Positions 7,869 through 15,736 of a DNA stretch of 23,982 nt are shown piece by piece (the stretch's first letter is position 1; each line of letters begins with the position of its first letter). Source of the DNA: Parvibaculum sp036499025 (GTDB lineage Bacteria; Pseudomonadota; Alphaproteobacteria; Parvibaculales; Parvibaculaceae); NCBI GenBank assembly GCA_036499025.1, contig DASYEM010000092.1:1-23982 (forward strand). Reading direction: 5' to 3'. The position numbers and the translations under genes were made by a program. The notes under the pieces are model-generated. The model searched no databases, was not told the DNA's origin, and worked only from the letters and a program-made list of their open reading frames with translations.

Positions 7869-8432
7869 TCAGATGGCGGATAGAGGCGTCCCGCAGATCG
7901 CGGCAAGGAGACGATTGTTCCTGTCCGCCGCCGCCAGCTTCGACGGCCAGGGAAAATCGTCGAGGCTCGCTGCGGCGATCAGCAGATAGGCGCGGACGGT
8001 CGCGTCTTCCGGCGCAAATCCCATCCCCTCCAGGCATTGGGCGAAAAAAACCGTCAGCTTCTTGTCCACGGCGCGCACCGCCTTGCGCGCCCGCTCGTCG
8101 CTTTGCGCCCATGCGCGCATGGCCAAAGCGAGTTTCCGTAAGTTCCGGGTGGTCGCCATCGTCGAGGCGCTCTGCAATTGCTCCATCGGCGCGCCGCCTT
8201 GCGCACGGATATCAGCCAGATTGCGGTCGAGCTGCTCGCCGCTGTAGTAGGCGCAGAGCTGTCCGAGGAAGGCGTCGAAGCTTGCGAAGTGATGGTAGAA
8301 GCTGCCGGTCGAGATGTTGAGCGCTTTGGCGAGGGGATGCAGCCTGAGCGCTCGCAACCCGGCATCTCGCAACAGGTCCTGTCCGGCCTTCAGCCAGGCT
8401 TCCCGCGTCAGGTCTTTTAAATCATGCGCCAT
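7869..8432 (-). CDS. TetR-family transcriptional regulator
   Basis: A 187-residue helical repressor-type protein. Residues about 8-55 are the TetR DNA-binding domain: AWLKAGQDLLRDAGLRAL, then LAKALNISTGSFYHHFASFDAFL, where the recognition helix is STGSFYHHF. The remaining alpha-helical ligand domain is not conserved enough to name an effector. The start ATG at 8432 follows AGGGG closely (4-5 nt). The gene is divergent from the group D monooxygenase at 8509, with a perfect 15-bp palindrome in the 76-nt gap, so it most likely controls that gene and itself. It also lies 163 nt upstream of gcd on the same strand, though gcd seems to have its own promoter. Confidence 0.92.
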   Translation of the reverse strand: MAHDLKDLTREAWLKAGQDLLRDAGLRALRLHPLAKALNISTGSFYHHFASFDAFLGQLCAYYSGEQLDRNLADIRAQGGAPMEQLQSASTMATTRNLRKLALAMRAWAQSDERARKAVRAVDKKLTVFFAQCLEGMGFAPEDATVRAYLLIAAASLDDFPWPSKLAAADRNNRLLAAICGTPLSAI

Positions 8433-8471
8433 CGAGCCCCTTAAGGATCGGTTGCTTCTCCGCTCTTACAT

Positions 8472-8486
8472 AACATAAGTTATGTT
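8472..8486. promoter_or_regulatory. Perfect palindrome, probable TetR operator
   Basis: AACATAA-G-TTATGTT is a perfect 15-bp palindrome with 7-bp arms and one central base. It sits between the divergent TetR and monooxygenase genes, 22 nt before the monooxygenase ATG at 8509. Its size and position are normal for a TetR-family operator. An in-frame ATG at 8482 lies inside it and is a poor start for that reason. Confidence 0.6.
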
Positions 8487-8508
8487 GTTGATAAAAGGGA
8501 AGCCGCCA

Positions 8509-9693
8509 ATGTCCGACATGTCCATGCCGACAAAAAAAAGCGCCGCCGAGTGGAGCGCCTGGGCCGACGAGCAGAGCTTGCGCCTTGCCGAACGGGCGCA
8601 GGCCGCCGAAGAGATGCGGAGCGTGCCGCCCGAAACGATATCCGATGCGCGCGCCGCCGGTTTCTTCGCCATGCTGACGCCCGAGACGCTGGGCGGACAG
8701 GCGGCCTCTTTCGGTATCTTTCTGTACGTGGTTCGGCGGCTCAGTCGCGGCTGCGTATCGAGCGGGTGGACGCTCTCATTTCTGGCGTTGCACGCATGGT
8801 TGTTGGCCAAATTCGACAAGCCGTTGCAGGACACGTTGTTTCGCGACGGCGCAACGCCTCTGATGCCCGCGCCGCTCGCGCCGACGGGCGAGGCCGCGAA
8901 GGTCGATGGCGGCTATCTCGTCAATGGCCGCTGGGAATGGGCGACGGGCGTCAATCATGCCGACTGGGTGATGGTCAGTTGCATCGAGCCGGAGGGCATG
9001 GGCCCGCGTTTTTGCATCGTCCGCATCGAGGATGTGGAGGTTCTCGATGTCTGGCGGACGGCGGGCATGGCGGCCACCGGCAGCAATACCGTCATCATCC
9101 GCGATCTCTTCGTGCCCGAGCATATGACCCTCGCCGCTTGGCAATTGAAGCTCGCGGCATCGCCCGGCGAGGCGCTCCATCCGCGCTCCACCGTCGTCTA
9201 TCCGATGTCGGCCACCCTCGCGCTTGTCGCCGCGACGCCCGCTCTCGGCGCACTCGAGGCCGCCGTCGATATATTCCGCAACCGAATGAAATCGAAAATG
9301 CAGGCTTATGGCGACGTCAGGCAGGGCGATCTGCCCGTGACGCATCTGCGGCTCGGCGAGGCGATCGCCGCGCATCAGGCCGCGGGCGCCTTGTGGGATG
9401 ACGCCATCAAGCGGCTGGAGCGCGACGGGCCGCTTGGCCATCAGACGCCGCTGGAAACGCTTGTCGCCATCCGCGTCGCCAGCGCCAGCATCGTGCGGCT
9501 CGCCAATGACGCCATCGACAGGCTCGCCGGCGCGGCGGGCGCCAGCGCCGGCTTTTTGAGTTTTCCGCTACAACGCCAGTTGCGGGACGTTCAGATGATG
9601 CGCGGCCATGTGGTCTTCGATTGGGACCGCGCCGCCCAGATCGCCGGAAAGGTCGCGCTCGGCCGGGAGCCGGCCTTTTCCGATCTGCTTTGA
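8509..9693 (+). CDS. Group D flavin-dependent monooxygenase, oxygenase component (HsaA/HpaH-like, acyl-CoA dehydrogenase fold)
   Basis: A 394-residue protein with the acyl-CoA dehydrogenase fold. Its central motif GRWEWATGVNHADWVMV (140-156) is the form seen in reduced-flavin hydroxylases such as HsaA (steroid ring A) and HpaH/C2 (p-hydroxyphenylacetate), not in true acyl-CoA dehydrogenases. GMAATGSNTVIIRDLFVPE (186-204) is also typical. Such enzymes use FMNH2 or FADH2 from a separate reductase to hydroxylate phenols or related rings. No reductase (HpaC/HsaB type) is adjacent, so it would rely on one elsewhere. The ATG at 8509 has GGGAAG about 8 nt upstream; the earlier ATG at 8482 lies within the operator. 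It is divergent from TetR and ends 12 nt from the convergent BVMO gene. Related desulfurisation or nitroalkane oxidase-like enzymes share the fold, so the substrate is open. Confidence 0.8.
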   Translation: MSDMSMPTKKSAAEWSAWADEQSLRLAERAQAAEEMRSVPPETISDARAAGFFAMLTPETLGGQAASFGIFLYVVRRLSRGCVSSGWTLSFLALHAWLLAKFDKPLQDTLFRDGATPLMPAPLAPTGEAAKVDGGYLVNGRWEWATGVNHADWVMVSCIEPEGMGPRFCIVRIEDVEVLDVWRTAGMAATGSNTVIIRDLFVPEHMTLAAWQLKLAASPGEALHPRSTVVYPMSATLALVAATPALGALEAAVDIFRNRMKSKMQAYGDVRQGDLPVTHLRLGEAIAAHQAAGALWDDAIKRLERDGPLGHQTPLETLVAIRVASASIVRLANDAIDRLAGAAGASAGFLSFPLQRQLRDVQMMRGHVVFDWDRAAQIAGKVALGREPAFSDLL

Positions 9694-9705
9694 GTCCCCC
9701 GCGCC

Positions 9706-11499
9706 TTAGCTGAAATCCAGCCCCGGCATGTTTTCCTTCGTGCGCCACTCGCGGGCCAGTTCGAAGAAGGCGACGGAGCCCGGACCATAGAGTTCGTCCA
9801 GCAGACCCTCGCCCTGCCCCGCGCGACCTTCGCCATTGTAATAGCCGGGCGTGCAGTCGGTGCGGAATTGCAGGTTCGGCAAGGCGCTGCGGCGGATGGT
9901 GGCGACCCACTCCTCCTCCGCGTCCGGCGTCGGCTCGACCTTTTGCGCTTGAGACAAGTTGGCGCGGCTCACGACCTGGGCGATGTGATCGGCCTGCTCG
10001 TCCAGCATATGCGGGAAGTTCGGCGTCAGAATGTTCTGCGTCACGCCCATGTGGAAGCAGTTCGGGAAGCCGTGGCTGTAGAAGCCATGCAGCGTCTTCA
10101 GGCCCTTCGCCCAATGATCGGTGAGCTTGCGTCCCTCGCGGCCATAAATTTCGAAACCGGCGCGGCGCGTATAGGCCGTGCCCACTTCAAAGCCGGTGGC
10201 GAAGATGATGCAGTCCACCTCATATTCCACGCCGTCGAAAACGAGGCCCTTCTCCGTCACGCGATCGACGCCGCGCCCCAGCGTGTCCACCAGCGTCACG
10301 TTTGGGCGGTTGAAGGTCGGCAGGTAATCGTCGTTGAAGGTCGGCCGCTTGCAGAACTGGCGATACCAGGGCTTCAGCGCTTCGGCTGTCTTCTCGTCTT
10401 TCACCGTCGCATCGACGCGGGCGCGCACCTGGTTCATCTTGCGGAAGTCGGCAAGCTCCATCTCGCGGCCCAGCTCTTCCGGCGACAGCGCCGTGCCAGC
10501 GCGCGTCGCCACGATGGCGGAGAGATTGCGGATGATGTCGGTCCAGCCGTCGCTCACCAGGTCTTCGTCCTGATGGCCGCCATTGACGAGAATGTTGAAA
10601 TTCTCCATGCGCCGTTTCTGCCAGCCCGGCGTCAGCGACTTTGCCCATTCGGAATCGGTCGGCCTGTTGCCGCGCACATCCACCGACGAGGGCGTGCGCT
10701 GAAACACATAGACCTGCTTTGCGTGCCGTCCGAGATGCGGCACGCATTGGATCGCCGTCGCGCCTGTGCCGATGATCGCCACGCGTTTGTCGGCGAGCTT
10801 GTCGAGGCCGCCTTCATTGTTGCCGCCGGTGTAATCGTAATCCCAGCGGCTCGTGTGGAAACTGTGGCCCTTGAACGTTTCGATGCCGGGAATGCCCGGC
10901 AGCTTGGGGCGGTTCAGCGGGCCGCTCGACATCACCACATAGCGCGCCTTCATGCGGTCGTCGCGGTTCGTTGCGATCAGCCAGCGCTTCTCGTCCTCCA
11001 GCCATTTCACTTCGCGGATTTCGGTTTGGAAGCAGGCGCTGCGATAGAGGTCGAAAGTTTCGCCGATGCGGCGCGCATGGGCGCGGATTTCATTGGCGTA
11101 GCTGTATTTCTCTTTCGGAATGTAGTTCGTCTCTTCAAGCAGCGGCAGGTAGATGTAGGATTCAATATCGCATTGTGCGCCGGGATAGCGGTTCCAGTAC
11201 CATGTGCCGCCGAAGTCGCCGCCCTTCTCGATGATGCGGATGTCGCGCACGCCCGCTTCGCGCAAACGCGCCGCCGCGATCAGCCCGCCGAAGCCGCCGC
11301 CGACGATCAGCACATCGACCTCATCGTTCAGCGCGGCGCGCGTGAAGCCCGGCTCGACGTAAGGATCGTCGACATAATGGGCGAAGTCGCCCTTGGTCTC
11401 GACATACTGGTCGTTCGCGTCGGTGCGAAGGCGACGGTCGCGCTCCTGACGATATTTTTCGCGCAATTGATCGGGGTCAAAATCCGTGGCGATGTTCAT
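9706..11499 (-). CDS. Baeyer-Villiger flavin monooxygenase (long type with N-terminal extension)
   Basis: A 597-residue FAD- and NADPH-dependent enzyme that would insert oxygen next to a ketone to give an ester or lactone. After a 60-residue extension, the FAD Rossmann motif is IVGGGFGG (65-72), followed by GGTWYWNRYPGAQCD. The Baeyer-Villiger fingerprint FKGHSFHTSRWD is at 209-220 and the NADP Rossmann motif IIGTGATA at 242-249. The extension and length resemble the cyclododecanone, steroid and phenylacetone monooxygenase branch more than short cyclohexanone enzymes; that assignment is from memory. The start ATG 11499 follows AGGGAG by about 7 nt. It lies 45 nt downstream of the acyl-CoA synthetase stop, so the two form an operon, suggesting ketone oxygenation linked to CoA activation of the acid formed after ester cleavage. 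No esterase is visible nearby. Confidence 0.93.
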   Translation of the reverse strand: MNIATDFDPDQLREKYRQERDRRLRTDANDQYVETKGDFAHYVDDPYVEPGFTRAALNDEVDVLIVGGGFGGLIAAARLREAGVRDIRIIEKGGDFGGTWYWNRYPGAQCDIESYIYLPLLEETNYIPKEKYSYANEIRAHARRIGETFDLYRSACFQTEIREVKWLEDEKRWLIATNRDDRMKARYVVMSSGPLNRPKLPGIPGIETFKGHSFHTSRWDYDYTGGNNEGGLDKLADKRVAIIGTGATAIQCVPHLGRHAKQVYVFQRTPSSVDVRGNRPTDSEWAKSLTPGWQKRRMENFNILVNGGHQDEDLVSDGWTDIIRNLSAIVATRAGTALSPEELGREMELADFRKMNQVRARVDATVKDEKTAEALKPWYRQFCKRPTFNDDYLPTFNRPNVTLVDTLGRGVDRVTEKGLVFDGVEYEVDCIIFATGFEVGTAYTRRAGFEIYGREGRKLTDHWAKGLKTLHGFYSHGFPNCFHMGVTQNILTPNFPHMLDEQADHIAQVVSRANLSQAQKVEPTPDAEEEWVATIRRSALPNLQFRTDCTPGYYNGEGRAGQGEGLLDELYGPGSVAFFELAREWRTKENMPGLDFS

Positions 11500-11544
11500 G
11501 GGAGTCTCCCTGCATCATTTTTGAATTTCTTGTCCGATATTCTG

Positions 11545-13233
11545 TCAGGCAGTTCGCTCCTCGCGCAACTGCAACTCCTCGATCATCGCGGCGCGAATTT
11601 GGAATTTCTGCACCTTTCCGGTGACCGTCAGCGGGAATTCCGGCACGAAACGGACATAGCGCGGCACCTTGTAATGAGCGATCTGGCCGCGGCAGAAGGC
11701 CTTTACCTCTTCCTCGCTCAGGCTTTCTCCCGGTTTCAGCCGGATCCAGGCACAGATTTCTTCGCCGAATTTGAGGTCGGGCACACCGACCACCGCCACG
11801 TCCTCCACTTTAGGGTGGCGGTAGATATATTCCTCGATCTCGCGCGGATAGACGTTCTCGCCGCCGCGAATGACCATGTCCTTCAAGCGTCCGACGATAT
11901 TGCCATAGCCCTCCGCGTCGATGACCGCGAGGTCGCCCGTGTGCATCCAGCCTTCGGCGTCCACCGCCCCGGCGGTTTTCTCCGGCTCGTCCCAATAGCC
12001 GATCATCACCGAATAGCCGCGCGTGCAAAGCTCGCCCGCCTCTCCGCGCGGTACGGTCTGTCCATCGAGATCAATGACCTTGCATTCGAGATGCGGCTGC
12101 GCCCGGCCGATGGTCGAGACGCGGCGTTCAAGCGGATCGTCGCCGCCGCTCTGGAAACTCACCGGGCTCGTCTCCGTCATGCCGTAAGCGATTGTGACGT
12201 CGCGCATGTGCATCCGGTCGATCACCTGTTTCATCACCTCGACGGGGCAAGGCGAACCCGCCATGCAGCCGGTGCGCAATGACGAGAGATCGAATTTCGC
12301 AAAATCCGGGTGGCCGAGTTCGGCGATGAACATGGTCGGCACGCCGTAGAGCCCGGTGCAACGTTCCGCTTCCACCGCTTGCAGCACGGCGAGCGGATCG
12401 AAACCGTCGGCGGGATAGACCATCGTCGCGCCATGCGTGAGACATCCGAGATTGCCCATCACCATGCCGAAGCAATGATAGAGCGGCACGGGAATGCAAA
12501 GCCGGTCGCCGGGTTGCAGCCCGACGCTGCGCCCGACGAAGAAGCCGTTGTTCAAAATGTTGCGATGGGAAAGCGTCGCGCCTTTCGGCAAGCCGGTCGT
12601 GCCGCTGGTGAACTGGATGTTGATGGCGTCGCGCGCCTCAAGTTCCGGCTCGCGCCGCGCAAGCTCCTCGCGGTGTTCCTGTTTCGCAAGCCCCGGAATG
12701 TCGTCGAAGGAAAGCCAACCCGGACGTTTCGCGCCGATCAGAACCGCGTGGCGCAGATGCGGCAGCGTCTTCAGCGACAGTTCGCCATTGCCGCTGCGCA
12801 GATCCGGCGCCAGCGTTTCGATCATCTGCGCATAGTCGCTGGTCTTGAACCGCTCCGGCGTCACCAGCACGCGGACGCCGACCTTGTTCAGCGTGTATTC
12901 GATTTCGGACAGCCGATATGCCGGATTGATGTTGACGAGAATGATGCCCGCCTTGGCAGTGGCGAATTGCGTCAGCGTCCATTCGGCGCAATTGGGCGCC
13001 CATATGCCGACCCGGTCGCCCTTGCAAAGCCCGAGCGCTATCAGTCCCGCCGCCAGCGCCTCAGCTTTCGCTTTCAGCTCCGCATAGGTCCAGCGGATGC
13101 CCTGATGCACGGAGACCAGCGCCTCGCGCTCGCCCCATTTTTTCGCCACCTGATCGAGCGCCGCGCCGATGGTGTCCTCGCGCAGCGCGGGCTCGCTTGC
13201 GCCCTTCACATATGAGAGGTCGGAGATTTCCAT
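11545..13233 (-). CDS. AMP-forming fatty acyl-CoA synthetase
   Basis: A 562-residue adenylate-forming ligase that activates a carboxylic acid with ATP and CoA. Motifs appear in order: FTSGTTGLPKGATLSH (208-223, ATP phosphate loop), LYHCFGMVMG, AYGMTETSP (349-357), GWMHTGDLA (428-436), GRLKDMVIRGGENVYPREIEE (448-468) and the catalytic lysine K540 in LTVTGKVQK. Length and motifs match medium- to long-chain enzymes of the FadD/ACSF2 type; chain preference cannot be read. The start ATG 13233 gives the usual N-terminus; extending to 13365 would add 44 residues that look like non-coding leader. The ribosome site is modest (GGAAAA, about 8 nt). It is first in an operon with the BVMO and lies 159 nt after the DUF72 stop on the same strand. 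Confidence 0.94.
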   Translation of the reverse strand: MEISDLSYVKGASEPALREDTIGAALDQVAKKWGEREALVSVHQGIRWTYAELKAKAEALAAGLIALGLCKGDRVGIWAPNCAEWTLTQFATAKAGIILVNINPAYRLSEIEYTLNKVGVRVLVTPERFKTSDYAQMIETLAPDLRSGNGELSLKTLPHLRHAVLIGAKRPGWLSFDDIPGLAKQEHREELARREPELEARDAINIQFTSGTTGLPKGATLSHRNILNNGFFVGRSVGLQPGDRLCIPVPLYHCFGMVMGNLGCLTHGATMVYPADGFDPLAVLQAVEAERCTGLYGVPTMFIAELGHPDFAKFDLSSLRTGCMAGSPCPVEVMKQVIDRMHMRDVTIAYGMTETSPVSFQSGGDDPLERRVSTIGRAQPHLECKVIDLDGQTVPRGEAGELCTRGYSVMIGYWDEPEKTAGAVDAEGWMHTGDLAVIDAEGYGNIVGRLKDMVIRGGENVYPREIEEYIYRHPKVEDVAVVGVPDLKFGEEICAWIRLKPGESLSEEEVKAFCRGQIAHYKVPRYVRFVPEFPLTVTGKVQKFQIRAAMIEELQLREERTA

Positions 13234-13289
13234 TTTTCGTTTTCCGCTTCCGGTCAACTTCGCCTCAAACCCGGGGACAACAAATAATC

Positions 13290-13304
13290 GGGCATATCTC
13301 GCCC
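13290..13304. promoter_or_regulatory. Short dyad in the acyl-CoA synthetase leader
   Basis: GGGC (13290-13293), seven AT-rich bases, then GCCC (13301-13304) form a small dyad about 57 nt upstream of the synthetase start. The surrounding stretch is the most AT-rich part of the 159-nt gap, so it may mark the promoter of the synthetase-BVMO operon. The arms are only four bases, so chance is a real possibility. Confidence 0.2.
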
Positions 13305-13319
13305 ATTGAAGAGGGAAAA

Positions 13320-13386
13320 GTTGCCTGCAAGCGCCGCGAGGCGTCTGGTTCGGCAACCGCGGCAACGGGCCGACAACGCAGGCAAC
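13320..13386. repeat. 9-bp inverted repeat with internal GGCAAC copies
   Basis: GTTGCCTGC (13320-13328) and GCAGGCAAC (13378-13386) are exact reverse complements separated by 49 bases. Two further GGCAAC copies lie between them. The repeat sits in the gap just after the DUF72 stop (13393, minus strand) and before the synthetase promoter region. It could fold as a long stem-loop in the transcript. It has no T-tract on either side, so it is not a standard intrinsic terminator. Confidence 0.35.
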
Positions 13387-13392
13387 GGCTAC

Positions 13393-14202
13393 TCAAGCCG
13401 ACAAGCGTTCAATCATCGACATGGCGGCGGCGGGATTTTTCTCCTTGAAGCCGCTGATAACATAGAGATAAACGTCGCGCGCTTCCTTCTTCGCAGCCTT
13501 TCCGATCGGCGCTTCGAGACCTTTGGGCACATCGCCCGCCGACCAGAGGCGGGCACGCTCGACCCATGCGTCGAGCGCCTTGGCGGAGTAGCCGAGCTTC
13601 TCCTTTTCCACCGTACCCATCGCGCGCACATAGACAAAAGGCGCGGTGATGTCGGCGATTTGCGGATAGTCGGCATCCGCCGAAATGATGACGGCGACGC
13701 CGTATTCGCGAACAAGCGCGATGAAGTCCGGCGATTTAAAACTCTCGTGGCGCACTTCGACGGCGTGACGGATCGCCCTGCCCTCATAGATTTTCGGCAG
13801 CAATTTCAGGAAGCCTTCGAAGTCGTCGGGATCGAATTTCTTCGTCGGCATGAATTGCCAGTTGATCGGACCGAGTTTGTCTTTCAATTCGGCAAGGCCG
13901 CTATCGAAGAAACGTTCGATGGAAGAACCGGCTTCGGAGAGGACGCGGCGGTTTGTCGTGAAGCGCGTACCCTTCAGTGCAAAGACAAAATCATCCGGCG
14001 TTTCGTCATGCCATTTGGCAAAACTTTCGGGCTTCTGCGATCCGTAATAGGTGCCGTTGATTTCGATGGAGGTGAGCTTGCTTCCCGCATATTCCAGCTC
14101 GCGCTTCTGCGTCAAACCCTTGGGATAGAAGGCACCGCGCCAAGGTTCGTAGGTCCAGCCGCCAACTCCGATGCGGATGTCGCCTGTCTTCGCCTTGGCC
14201 AT
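13393..14202 (-). CDS. DUF72 (YecE-like) family protein
   Basis: A 269-residue protein of the DUF72 family, which adopts a TIM-barrel-like fold; its biochemical role is not established. It opens with IRIGVGGWTYEPWRGAFYP, then LTSIEINGTYYGSQKPESFAKW and DFVFALKGTRFTTNRR, then AVEVRHESF and PFVYVRAMG, and ends with DVYLYVISGFKEKNPAAA; these are the usual DUF72 blocks. The ATG at 14202 has GGAG about 7 nt upstream; an earlier ATG at 14292 would add 30 residues of leader-like sequence. It is divergent from the histidine kinase and upstream of the synthetase on the same strand, though a 159-nt gap with repeats argues against tight coupling. Nothing in the context reveals its job. Confidence 0.88.
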   Translation of the reverse strand: MAKAKTGDIRIGVGGWTYEPWRGAFYPKGLTQKRELEYAGSKLTSIEINGTYYGSQKPESFAKWHDETPDDFVFALKGTRFTTNRRVLSEAGSSIERFFDSGLAELKDKLGPINWQFMPTKKFDPDDFEGFLKLLPKIYEGRAIRHAVEVRHESFKSPDFIALVREYGVAVIISADADYPQIADITAPFVYVRAMGTVEKEKLGYSAKALDAWVERARLWSAGDVPKGLEAPIGKAAKKEARDVYLYVISGFKEKNPAAAMSMIERLSA

Positions 14203-14367
14203 GCCCTTCTCCCGATATGCGTTCTGCCGCCGCAGTTTAACGCGAGGAACGGCGTCTAGCGAGCGGCGGGTTGAGGAACCCATTTTTCCCAAAAGCTACT
14301 CTTATGGTAACCTATTCAGGCAACGGCCTATCTGTGGCCCCTTCCTTTCGTGCATTTGAGGAAAGAC

Positions 14368-15435
14368 GTGCTGGCCAAAGACACCATCCAGCTGGAGACT
14401 GCGGGCAACGTCGAACTGGAGGCGATGCATGAGCGCCTCATGGCTGCGCTGAAAGCATCGCGCTGCGGGACCTGGCATTGGGACATCCCCAATGACGTCG
14501 TCGAGTGGGACGAGGCGCTGAGCGCCGTTTACGGGATGCCGCATAAGAATGCACCGCGCAATTCGAGCGAGTTCTTCGCGCTGATCCATCCAGACGATCA
14601 GGAAAGAGCGTCGAAGACGCTGGGCGATTGCGTCGCGAGCGGTAGCGAAGTCGACTATGAATTTCGCGCCGTGGTCGGCGACACTGTGCGCTGGATCTAT
14701 GACCGGAGCAGCCTGATCCGCGATGCCGCCGGCAATCCGAAATATATGACCGGCGCCTGCCTCGATGTGACAGAGCGCAAGAAGATCGAGGAAGAGCGCA
14801 AGGCGGCGCTTGAGCGGCAGAAGCTTTTGCTGACCGAGCTTAATCATCGGATCAAAAATCATCTGCAGATGATTACCGCGATGCTCAACCTGCAAGCCGC
14901 GCAACAGTCGGATGCGGCGGCGAAGGCGGATTTCGAGAATGCGATCCGCCGCATTCACACGATTGCCGATTTGCATATCCGGCTTTATCGCGACGATTGG
15001 CAGGGGCAGGTCGATATGTCGACCTATCTGCGTGGCATTTGCGCCAATCTTACGGAAGCACTGGTGCAGAAATCGCGGATCAAACTCGAATGCGATGTGC
15101 AGATGCTGTTGTTGAATGTCGATCAGGCGCTGCCGTTGGGCCTCATCGTCAACGAGTTGGTCACGAACGCGATCAAATATGCATTCGACGCGGGTCAACC
15201 GGGACGGATCGTCGTGCGGTTGCGCGTTCGCGGAGATCGCATCTCGCTGGCGGTGCTCGACAATGGCGGCGGCTTTCCAAAGGAACCCGGCGCCGTCTCA
15301 TTGGGAATAGGCACACGCCTCGTGCAATCGCTCAGCCGCCAGATCGGCGGAAGGCTGCGGCGGACAGGCAAGGGCGGAACCGGTTATCACCTGCTGTTCC
15401 GCCCGGCGCTCGTCGAAGGCGCATCGCAAAGATAG
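14368..15435 (+). CDS. Soluble PAS-domain sensor histidine kinase of the HisKA_2 family
   Basis: A 355-residue cytoplasmic kinase with no membrane segment. Residues about 20-138 form one PAS domain of the PAS_3 type (GTWHWDIPNDVVEWDEALSAVYG, then the PAC part ending CLDVTERKKIEEER). The HisKA_2 box is LLLTELNHRIKNHLQMI with phospho-accepting His160. The ATPase domain has VNELVTNAIKYAF (Asn262/Asn267), LDNGGG (Asp298) and SLGIGTRLV. The PAS lacks the NCRFLQ cysteine motif of LOV light sensors. Kinases of this family are common in alphaproteobacteria, and some feed the PhyR general stress pathway, but no response regulator is adjacent, so the partner is unknown. I chose GTG 14368, which has AGGA 5 nt upstream, over GTG 14350, whose surroundings lack a ribosome site. 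It ends 4 nt from the convergent small gene. Confidence 0.9.
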   Translation: MLAKDTIQLETAGNVELEAMHERLMAALKASRCGTWHWDIPNDVVEWDEALSAVYGMPHKNAPRNSSEFFALIHPDDQERASKTLGDCVASGSEVDYEFRAVVGDTVRWIYDRSSLIRDAAGNPKYMTGACLDVTERKKIEEERKAALERQKLLLTELNHRIKNHLQMITAMLNLQAAQQSDAAAKADFENAIRRIHTIADLHIRLYRDDWQGQVDMSTYLRGICANLTEALVQKSRIKLECDVQMLLLNVDQALPLGLIVNELVTNAIKYAFDAGQPGRIVVRLRVRGDRISLAVLDNGGGFPKEPGAVSLGIGTRLVQSLSRQIGGRLRRTGKGGTGYHLLFRPALVEGASQR

Positions 15436-15439
15436 AAGC

Positions 15440-15538
15440 TTACTTCTTACCCTTTTCAGCTTTGGCCGCGGCCTTCAGCTTCGGGTCCTGCTTCGGCTTC
15501 TTCTTTTCCTTGTTACTTTTCATCTGACCTTTGGCCAA
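15440..15538 (-). CDS. Small lysine-rich conserved protein (MAKGQ-type, 32 residues)
   Basis: A 32-codon frame starts with TTG at 15538, seven bases after a clear AGGAG site, and ends with TAA at 15440-15442. It reads (M)AKGQMKSNKEKKKPKQDP, then an alanine/lysine tail ending AEKGKK. Nearly half of the residues are lysine, so it is strongly basic and probably disordered, possibly binding nucleic acid. From memory, short proteins beginning MAKGQ or MATGQ followed by R/K-SN-KE-KKPK recur as uncharacterised proteins in proteobacteria; that resemblance, together with the ribosome site, is the main reason to call it a gene. An internal ATG at 15523 would give 27 residues but has a poorer ribosome site. 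It is convergent with the histidine kinase. Confidence 0.72.
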   Translation of the reverse strand: MAKGQMKSNKEKKKPKQDPKLKAAAKAEKGKK

Positions 15539-15736
15539 GATCGTTCTCCTGTGTTTGCGCGCTCCCGTTTACGCAGCGGAGCGTGAGTCGGATATTAACT
15601 CTGGCAACGCAGGCATGCTCGCAGAATCTGGCGGATCGCCGCAATTTGCCGATAAACCTTGCAGTTTCGGCTCTATGGCCTCATACATGCGCCATCTCAA
15701 GCAGCGATACCGTTGCGAATGCGTGTGCCGTCAGGC

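Noticed and set aside
7864..7879. CCGCC-N6-GGCGG dyad at the end of the TetR gene
   Set aside because: It could be a terminator stem, but there is no T-run after it on the minus strand and it overlaps the stop codon.
11500..11510. GGGAG-T-CTCCC palindrome just before the first BVMO start
   Set aside because: The spacer is one base, so it cannot fold into a stable RNA hairpin, and the arms mostly reflect the ribosome site itself. It might be a weak operator but there is no further support.
9868..12282. An 804-codon plus-strand frame opposite the BVMO and the acyl-CoA synthetase
   Set aside because: It is long only because the opposing genes are GC-rich. Its product is low in complexity (rich in A, R, H, D, V), shows no domain and spans two unrelated real genes.
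14203..14367. Possible EcfG-type stress promoter (GGAAC followed by CGTT) near the histidine kinase
   Set aside because: GGAAC occurs at two places, but neither has CGTT at 16-17 bases, and the minus strand has no match either.
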